Source: Budorcas taxicolor (taxonomy: Eukaryota > Chordata > Mammalia > Artiodactyla > Bovidae). Taken from it: 64,000 nt of DNA. The position numbers and the translations under genes were made by a program. A model generated the notes under the pieces. The model searched no databases. It was given only the letters and a program-made list of their open reading frames with translations, and was not told the origin of the DNA. Location of the stretch: NCBI RefSeq assembly GCF_023091745.1, contig NC_068921.1:10310001-10374000 (forward strand), given 5' to 3'. Below are positions 57,015-64,000 of this stretch, in pieces (position 1 is the first letter of the stretch; the number at the start of each line of letters is the position of its first letter).

Positions 57015-57529
57015 GGTTCAGTTCAGTTGCTCAGTTGTGTTCGACTCTTTGCGACCCCATGGACCTCAGCATGCCAGGCCTCCCTGTCCATCACCAACTC
57101 CTGGAGCTTACCCAAACTCATGTCCACTGAGTCAGTGATGCCATCCAACCATCTCATTCTCTACCGTCTCCTTCTCCTCCCACCTTCAATCTTTCCCAGG
57201 ATCAGTGTCTTTTCAAATGAGTCAGTTCTTTGTATTAGGTGGCCAAAGGATTGGAGTTACAGCTTCAACATCAGTCCTTCCAAGGAATATTCAGGACTGA
57301 TTTCCTTTAGGATGGACTGGTTGGATCTCCTTGCAGTCCAAGGGACTCTCAAGAGTCTTCTCCAACACCACCGTTCAAAAGCATCAGTTCTTCAGTGCTC
57401 AACTTTCTTATAGTCCAACTCTCACATCCATACATGGCTACTGGAAAAACCATAGCCTTGACTAGATGGACCTTTGTTGGCAAAGTAATGTCTCTGCTTT
57501 TTAATACGCTGTCTAGGTTGATCATAGCT
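57015..57529 (-). mobile_element. BovB 3' fragment
   Basis: Reversed tail GGTTCAGTTCAGTTGCTCAG at left, then RT C-terminal sequence back to the GTCTAGGTTGATCATAG region. It is 5' truncated. The TSD is not clear. Confidence 0.94.
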
Positions 57530-58980
57530 GTAGTGAGTACTAATTAAGAAACTATATGGAAAGGACCAATCACAATTCCAGGCACCAGTGAAGCACTCCG
57601 TAAATATGAGTTCATATCCCTAAAGTGCTGTTTCTCAGCTCAATCTGTTTCTCTTTTGCTGCATCATTTAGTTTCTACACAGGAGTTAAAATAATGTCGC
57701 TGACCCCCCAACAGCCAAAGAACTGTATGGATTCTCCCTGGGCTAGCCATCTTGCTATCGAAATCAATCCAGATCCTGTGGCCCTTGAGCAAACCCTGGG
57801 CCACCAACCTGCCTCTCCCACGCAGCTGAGACTCAGTGACCCTCCCCCCACTGAGGCTCATTATCACAGGCACTGATCCCCCTGACTGGACCTCGTTAGC
57901 AGCTTTCTAGTCACTCACTTCATATTTCTCATGGCAAATTATATTTGACTTTCAATTTAAAATCCAAGGCTCTCTAAAGCAAAACCTCAGTGTAATCACG
58001 GTGATAAAGCAGCAGCATGTGAAGTTTTGACTGGATGGATTTTTCTTGTTTCTCATGAAGTTTCACTCAGGACATACCCATGTGGAATCCTGGCACCCCC
58101 TCCCCCATGCCCCTCCCCCACACCCCCTCTGCCATGTCCCCTCCCCAACGCTTGTCCCCTTCACACTTGCAGGAGGATGACCGAAGTTCACCCATTGGTC
58201 TTGTATTCACAGGGAGTTCAGGGCACTAGCAGGCTTCCTTTAGAAGCAGAGGGTCACTGTCCTACGGAAAGTCGTGGAGGTCTTAGTTAGACTTGGTTCA
58301 GTGGGCATGAAATGAAGGAAGTTAGAAACAGAAAGAAAAGCCATACCTCAGCAATAAAGTTTCCGTCTTATTTAATCAAACACATATTTGCATATTTCTT
58401 TGGCAAAGACCTCAGGTTCTCCGGTTGATAAGCTAAAGTAAAATCTGCCAAGAAAAGTTGTCTGGGTTCTCCCCCTCCTTGAATAAGAAATATTTAACTC
58501 CAATTTTCCAACATGAAACTCTGGTGGCTTTAGTGGCATTTACAAGTCCGTTGGGTGTTTTTTTGATAGTTTAACTCCAGAAACAGAATCTAGGGTTCAG
58601 AGAATTTAGAGGAGGGATATTTAATTTTAATACCATTATCAATCACTTGAAAGTTTGAAAAGCTTGATCAACCTTGCTTGAGTGGGCAATCCAACAGTAT
58701 TTACATTTGGCCCTAGAATGCAATTGTGTACTTACATTTGAATGAGGATGTTGGCCCTGTATCAAAGAAAGTACTTGATGCTTTTAGTATTCTGGAATTG
58801 GAAACTTTACAATCAGCCTACAGATTACAGAATTATTTGAGCTTAATTCCTTTTAAGCATTCTTCGTGATACTTCTTCACATATAACATTGTCATGCTGA
58901 TTAATATATAATCTTCTTCCTTAATACCTTCCATTTGGAAAGAAAATTAATTGCTGAATAAGCCAAACTCAGTTCTGTTT
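57530..58980. other. No gene; C-rich tract
   Basis: A CCCCT/CCCCA-rich tract lies at about 58095-58160. The open frames at 57625-57876 and 58027-58290 have no recognised domain, and the second is driven by the C-rich tract. Confidence 0.45.
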
Positions 58981-60130
58981 TTTTTTTTGTTTTGTTTTTT
59001 TTTTTTGTGGTGGGGAAAATACTTTTTCAAAATTTATTTTTTTGAAGGATAATTGCTTTATAGAAGTTTATTGTTTTCTGTCAAACATCAATATGAATCA
59101 GCCACAGGTATACACATATCCTCTCCCTCTTGAACATCCCCCCCATCTCCCTCCCCATCCCACCCCGCTGTTTGAGTTGCCTGAGACATCTGAATCTAAG
59201 CAAATTCCCATTGGCTATCTGTTTTACATATGGTAATATCAGTGTTCATGTTACTTTCTCCATACATCTCATCCTCTCCTCCCTTCTGCCTGTGTCCATA
59301 AGTCTATTATCTATGTCTGTTTCTCCACTGCTGCCTTGCAAATAAATTCATCAATACCATATTTCTAGATTCCACATATATGCGTTAGTAGATGATATTT
59401 ATCTTTCTCTTCCTGACTGAAACTTCACTCTGTTAATAGTCTCTAGGTTCATGCACCTCATTAAAACTGACTCAACTGTGTTCCTTTTTAAGGCTGAGTA
59501 ATATTCCATTGCCAACAAAGGTCTGTCTAGTCAAGGCTATGGTTTTTCCTGTGGTCATGTATGGATGTGAGAGTTGGACTGTGAAGAAAGCTGAGCACTG
59601 AAGAATTGATGCTTTTGAACTGTGGTGTTGGAGAAGACTCTTGAGAGTCCCTTGGACTGCAAGGAGATCTAACCAGTTCATCCTAAAGGAGATCAGTCCT
59701 GGGTGTTGATTGGAAGGACTGATGCTGAAGCTGAAACTCCAATACTTTGGCCACCTCATCTGAAGAGTTGACTCATTGGAAAAGATCCTGATGCTGGGAG
59801 GGATTGGGGGCAGGAGGAGAAGGGGACGATAGAGGATGAGATGGCTGGATGGCATCACTGACTCAGTGGACATGAGTTTGAGTGAACTCTGGGAGATGGT
59901 GATGGACAGTGAGGCCTGGCATGCTGTGATTCATGGGGTCGCAAAGAGTCGAACATGACTGAGCGACTGAACTAAACTGAAATATTCCATTGTGTATATG
60001 CACCACAACATCTTTATCCCTTCATCTGCCAATGAACATCCAGGTTGTTCCCATGCTTTAGCTATTGTAAATAGTGCTGCAATGAACAATGGGGTACATG
60101 TATCTTTCTCAATTTTGGTTTCCTCAACAC
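58981..60130 (-). mobile_element. Ruminant L1 3' part, split by BovB
   Basis: T-rich start (58978-59005), then reversed L1 3' UTR (GAAGGATAATTGCTTTATAG, TCAAACATCAATATGAATC, GAACATCCCCCCCATCTCCC) and ORF2 end. It is interrupted at 59511 and resumes at 59981 (AATATTCCATTGTGTATATG), ending near CAATTTTGGTTTCCTCA. It is non-coding. Confidence 0.92.
59512..59980 (+). mobile_element. BovB 3' fragment in L1, 12-bp TSD
   Basis: Starts inside the RT region (CCAACAAAGGTCTGTCTAG) and ends with GAGCGACTGAACTAAACTG. AATATTCCATTG at 59500-59511 and 59981-59992 is a perfect TSD, and the L1 reads through when the insert is removed. Confidence 0.97.
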
Positions 60131-60186
60131 ACTCAATTCTGATGCTGAAAACTTTACAAGTGCTAAAAAATGTAGAACCCTAAATA

Positions 60187-61441
60187 CATGCTAGTAAAGT
60201 AAGGCTCAAAATTCTCCAAGCCAGGCTTCAGCAATACGTGAACTGTGAACTTCCTGATGTTCAAGCTGGTCTTAGAAAAGGCAGAGGAACCAGAGATCAA
60301 ATTGCCAACATCTGCTGGATCATGGAAAAAGCAAGAGAGTTCCAGAAAAACATCCATTTCTGCTTTATTGACTGTGCCAAAGCCTTTGACTCTGTGGATT
60401 ACAATAAACTGTGGAAAATTCTGAGAGAGATGGGAATACCAGACCACCTGACCTGCCTCTTGAGAAATCTGTATGCAGGTCAGGAAGCAACAGTTAGAAC
60501 TGGACATGGAACAACAGACTGGTTCCAAATAGGAAAAGGAGTACGTCAAGGCTGTATATTGTACCCTGGTTATTTAACTTATATGCGGAGTACATCGTGA
60601 GAAACGCTGGACTGGAAGCTGGAAGCTGGAATCAAGACTGCCAGGAGAAATATCAATAACCTCAGATATGCAGATGACACCACCCTTATGGCAGAAAGTG
60701 AAGAGGAACTAAAAAGCCTCTTGATAAAAGTGAAAGAGGAGAGTGAAAAAGTTGGCTTAAAGCTCAACATTCAGAAAATGAAGATCATGGCATCCGGTCC
60801 CATCACTTCATGGGAAATAGATGGGGAAACAGTGGAAACAGTGTCAGACTTTATTTTGGGGGGCTCCAAAATCACTGCAGATGGTGACTGCAGCCATGAA
60901 ATTAAAAGACGCTTACTCCTTGGAAGAAAAGTTATGACCAACCTAGATAGCATATTCAAAAGCAGAGACATTACTTTGCCCACTAAGTTCTGTCTAGTCA
61001 AGGCTATGGTTTTTCCAGTAGTCATGCATGGATGTGAGAGTTGGACTGTGAAGAAGGCTGAGCGCCAACAAATTGATGCTTTTGAACTGTGGTGTTGGAG
61101 AAGACTCTTGAGAGTCCCTTGGACTTGCAGGAGATCCAACCAGTCCATTCTGAAGATCAGCCCTGGGATTTCTTTGGAAGAAATGATGCTGAAGCTGAAA
61201 CTCCAGTACTTTGGCCACCTCATGCGAAGAGTTGACTCATTGGAAAAGACTCTGATGCTGGGAGGGATTGGGGGCAGGAGGAGAAGGGGACGACAGAGGA
61301 TGAGATGGCTAGATGGCATCACGGACTCGATGAGCGTGAGTCTGAGTGAACTCCGGGAGTTGGTATTGGACAGGGAGGCCTGGCATGCTGTGATACATGG
61401 GGTTGCAAGGAGTCGGACACGACTGAGCGACGAACTAACTG
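60187..61441 (+). mobile_element. BovB, 5'-truncated, includes RT core
   Basis: About 1.25 kb of RT and C-terminus. Peptides seen in order: ELPDVQAGLRKGRGTRDQIA (60248 on), CFIDCAKAFDSVDY (motif A), GVRQGCIL, then after a frameshift YADDTTLMAE (YADD at 60666-60677) and the C-terminal region, open from 60688 to the end (252 codons). The tail is short (GAGCGACGAACTAACTGA). No clear TSD. Although a long frame is open, the N-terminal half including the endonuclease is missing, so it is not functional. Confidence 0.95.
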
Positions 61442-62139
61442 ACTAAGTTAACTTACCCCTGGAGATATGCAAATTATATTTTAAAACTTAGGGTCTACCA
61501 GATATATTCCATAGAAGACTTTTAGTTGCATGGAAAATAGGCATTTATATATAGGTGACAAATTTCCCTATGCCATGAGTTTAAAGAAGAGCAGAACAAA
61601 CATTGTGTGATTTGTAACTAATAGCAGGGATTGTGTGATTCATCCTCTAAAGTTCTGGGTAGGGACTTCTCCAGCTGTATCTTTTGTGATCTTCCAATTG
61701 TCCACTGGTTTCAATGGTTCCTCTTTCACTCATTCCTACTCATATTCCTGGACTCTGATCATTCGTATGGCTTGGGAAGGGGAAACACTGCCTCAACACA
61801 CAAGACCTTGGGAGACAATCCCAGGAAAGGACCAAAAGTGGTGGGGGAGATCCATACAAAAATTGCAGACTCCCCAGATGTGAACAGCAGCAGTTAATGC
61901 CCCACTCCCATCAACCTCCCTGTGACCAAGAGAGATCTGTCTCATCTAAAAGGAAAGCCGTGCTAGGCTCAGCTAAGTCCTCATCTTTAAACACCCATCT
62001 GCAGACTCCCTGGTCTTTATTCACGACTGAACTAATCTGATAAGCTTTCTTTCACATCAATTAAATCATTGTCCTTAGAATTCCTCTTTCAAGCTCCATA
62101 TTTTCCTCAAAGTCCTCCTCTGGCCAAAAATCTATAGCA
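61442..62139. other. No gene or recognised repeat
   Basis: Opposed or overlapping short frames at 61631-61897 have no recognised domain. Confidence 0.45.
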
Positions 62140-62300
62140 AGATAATGATAAGCATCTATTTGGTACTTAACTTAACTAGTGTCCCAAGTGCTTTGCATAT
62201 TTTAACTCAAAATAACCATATTATTATCATTTCCATTTTGCTCATGAGAAAACATAGACCTCAAGAGGTAAAAAGGTTTAGTGTGAACCCTGAAGCCTGA
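62140..62300 (-). mobile_element. MIR SINE
   Basis: Antisense MIR order: CCAAGTGCTTTGCATATTTT, AACTCAAAATAACCATATTA, CATTTCCATTTTGCTCATGA, CTCAAGAGGTAAAAAGG. Confidence 0.8.
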
Positions 62301-62904
62301 CTTGAAGGCTTAACTATTACCCCCAATGTTTACATTGTTGTCTAAGAGGGTTTTCTCAGCCTAACATTATTAGTAGAGCCAAGTATTTGGTTCTGGGATT
62401 TTAGTCTTCTAATTTCTACTACTTGCTTGATAGAAACTAATATTTAGCTTTAATTATACAATAGGAACTGAAGTAATTCCTAGGAACTGAAGATATATGA
62501 GGTCAGCATAGCATCCGTTTTTCAACTACCATCACCCACTCTTCACTGGTGTCTTTCTTCAGCTGACCATGGGTCCTGACTCATGCTGGCTCAGACGGCA
62601 AAGGGATTTGAATTCAGTGGAATGAAGAACACTGTTCCATTCCTAGAGCCAGAGATTCACTTTTGAAGACAATACTGTCCTGATATGTGTCCCCTGAAAC
62701 CACCTACTTTGTTTCATCAGGGTTAGTTCAGAAAGGAACAGAGAGAGTATGTGATAATAGGAACTTTTAGACACAGTAACATGACCTGAAAGTTAGAAGA
62801 CACCAGAAGTCCAAGGAATAGAAGTAATAACCAGAATATCCATTTGTGAAATAGCTGCTCTGTGCCAACAATATACCAGGGATTGTGATAATGGTGATAA
62901 AATA
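62301..62904. other. No gene or recognised repeat
   Basis: Spacer between two MIR copies. Nothing is recognised. Confidence 0.45.
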
Positions 62905-63075
62905 ATAATGAATGCTTACATAGTGACTCCTGTGTGCAGGCATTGTTCTAAGTTCTTCGTGTATAGTAACAAAGTGAACCTTCACAACAATCCTATGAGA
63001 TGTATGCTTTTAATGTTATCTAGATAAAAAAGAGAATCTTAGAGAAGTTGAATAATTTGCTGCATGATGGCTCAA
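62905..63075 (-). mobile_element. MIR SINE, diverged
   Basis: Antisense MIR order: GACTCCTGTGTGCAGGCATT, GTTCTAAGTTCTTCGTG, ACCTTCACAACAATCCTATG, then a decayed AGTTGAATAATTTGCTG core. Confidence 0.75.
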
Positions 63076-63414
63076 AAATGGGTTCTAGCAATATTCTCAA
63101 ATGATAAAAGCTCTCAGTTTGCAACATGACATAAATTGGTATTGGAAACCCCCCCAAAAAATTGAGTGACATGATATCAGAACCATCAGACAAGGATGGG
63201 TAAGACCAAGGAAGGAAAGCAGATAGCAATAAAATTTCTACTCAGGAGTAGCTACAACAGATATTTCAAAGAAGAAACTACCTTTATGACAGACAGTCAG
63301 AGCACTCATCAAATGGAAGAATTTATGTCCCAAGAAATTAAAATAGCAAGCTTGGAAATAATTTTAAAATATATACTCTAAGACCTGAAAGAGATGAAAA
63401 GCTTAAGATCAAGA
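63076..63414. other. No gene or recognised repeat
   Basis: Short frames at 63020-63381 have no recognised domain. Confidence 0.45.
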
Positions 63415-63945
63415 ACAAGAGGTTATTTGCAAATCAGAAACAGAGACAGATGTAGAGACCAAACACATGGACACCAGAGAGGGAAGGGTGGGCTGGGTAA
63501 ACTGGGAGGGTGGGATGGACATGTGTACACCAGCAAGCATGAGGCAGATAGCTAATGCGAAGCTGCGGCACAGCACAGGGAGGGGGACGTGAAAGGTGCG
63601 AGCTGTCTGCAGGACAAATAGCAACCGTAAAAATGCATTCCAATATACATTAGATGCAGGCAAATGCTGCTCGACTCCATTTATATGAGTTACCTAGAAC
63701 AGTCAAAATCACAGAGTCACAAAGTACGTGCCAGGGGCCGAGGTGTGAGGGTGTGGGGAGGTGGGTAGGAGTTAATGTTCAGCAGGGACAGAGTTTCAGT
63801 TTAGGAAAGTGAAAAATTTGGGAGATGGATGATGGTCAGAGTAGTAAAACAATGTGAATATACTTAGTGTTACTGAACTGTACAGTTAAAGGTGGTTAAA
63901 ATGGCATATTTTATATTATGTGACTTTTACCACAATAAAATAGAA
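63415..63945 (+). mobile_element. L1-derived 3' sequence
   Basis: The first part has the artiodactyl L1 3' UTR pattern (TTTGCAAATCAGAAACAGAG, GTAGAGACCAAACACATGG). The second ends with a common L1M-type terminus (GGTTAAAATGGCATATTTTA, GACTTTTACCACAATAAAAT). The middle (about 63520-63660) is not clear, so these may be two separate L1 pieces. Confidence 0.7.
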
Positions 63946-64000
63946 AACATTTAAGTAGGACAAGAAGTTACGAAGCAAGAAGCAGGAATGAATCACATAT

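Noticed and set aside
60688..61446. A 252-codon frame with good RT-like sequence
   Set aside because: It is the C-terminal part of BovB ORF2 in a 5'-truncated copy, with no endonuclease and no start context.

Overview
The window is mammalian nuclear DNA from a ruminant, very probably a bovid. The evidence is the repeat content. It carries many copies of the RTE-type LINE BovB, its non-autonomous partners (tRNA-headed Bov-tA and dimeric BOV-A2 SINEs) and ruminant-type L1 3' ends, on top of older mammalian MIR, MaLR and MER5A-like elements. The sequence does not separate cattle, sheep, goat or other bovids. No protein-coding gene, structural RNA gene or CRISPR array can be supported. Nearly every long open frame is a piece of BovB or L1, or crosses a junction between repeats. 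The window reads as intergenic or deep intronic DNA.

Layout. 1-9.7 kb: a BovB tail, a MaLR LTR, a class I-like LTR on the minus strand (4.1-4.7 kb) and a run of SINEs, several with clean target-site duplications (TSDs). 10.1-15.7 kb: one old plus-strand L1 broken by at least six younger insertions. 15.7-30 kb: mostly unassigned AT-rich sequence with scattered Bov-tA, BOV-A2, MIR, MER5A-like and L1 fragments. 30.1-32.7 kb: a second old L1 holding a poly(A)-tailed, LTR-like retrocopy that itself holds a BovB. 35.9-38.4 kb: a minus-strand L1 with four insertions, one of them a Bov-tA/BovB chimera. 39.0-41.8 kb: a BovB interrupted by an inverted L1 that is interrupted by a second inverted L1. 42.7-44.7 kb: a BovB interrupted by a 931-bp LTR. 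44.9-51.9 kb: a few SINEs, a nested Bov-A/BovB, a GC-richer unassigned patch near 50.5-51.1 kb and MIRs. 52.4-56.1 kb: an apparently full-length, mutated BovB on the minus strand with a 12-bp TSD and a GC-rich 5' leader. 57-64 kb: BovB and L1 fragments and MIRs.

The content is best read as stratigraphy. MIR, MaLR and MER5A-like elements and the old L1s form the base. BovB, its SINEs, ruminant L1 and ERV LTRs lie on top, and the TSDs let the order of insertion be read at many sites. I did not find a new biological system. The most instructive structures are the two nested inverted L1s, the full-length BovB, the poly(A)-tailed LTR retrocopy, and the inverted-repeat BovB/SINE junctions. Family names rest on recognised sequence and were not checked against a repeat library. 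Boundaries without a stated TSD are approximate.
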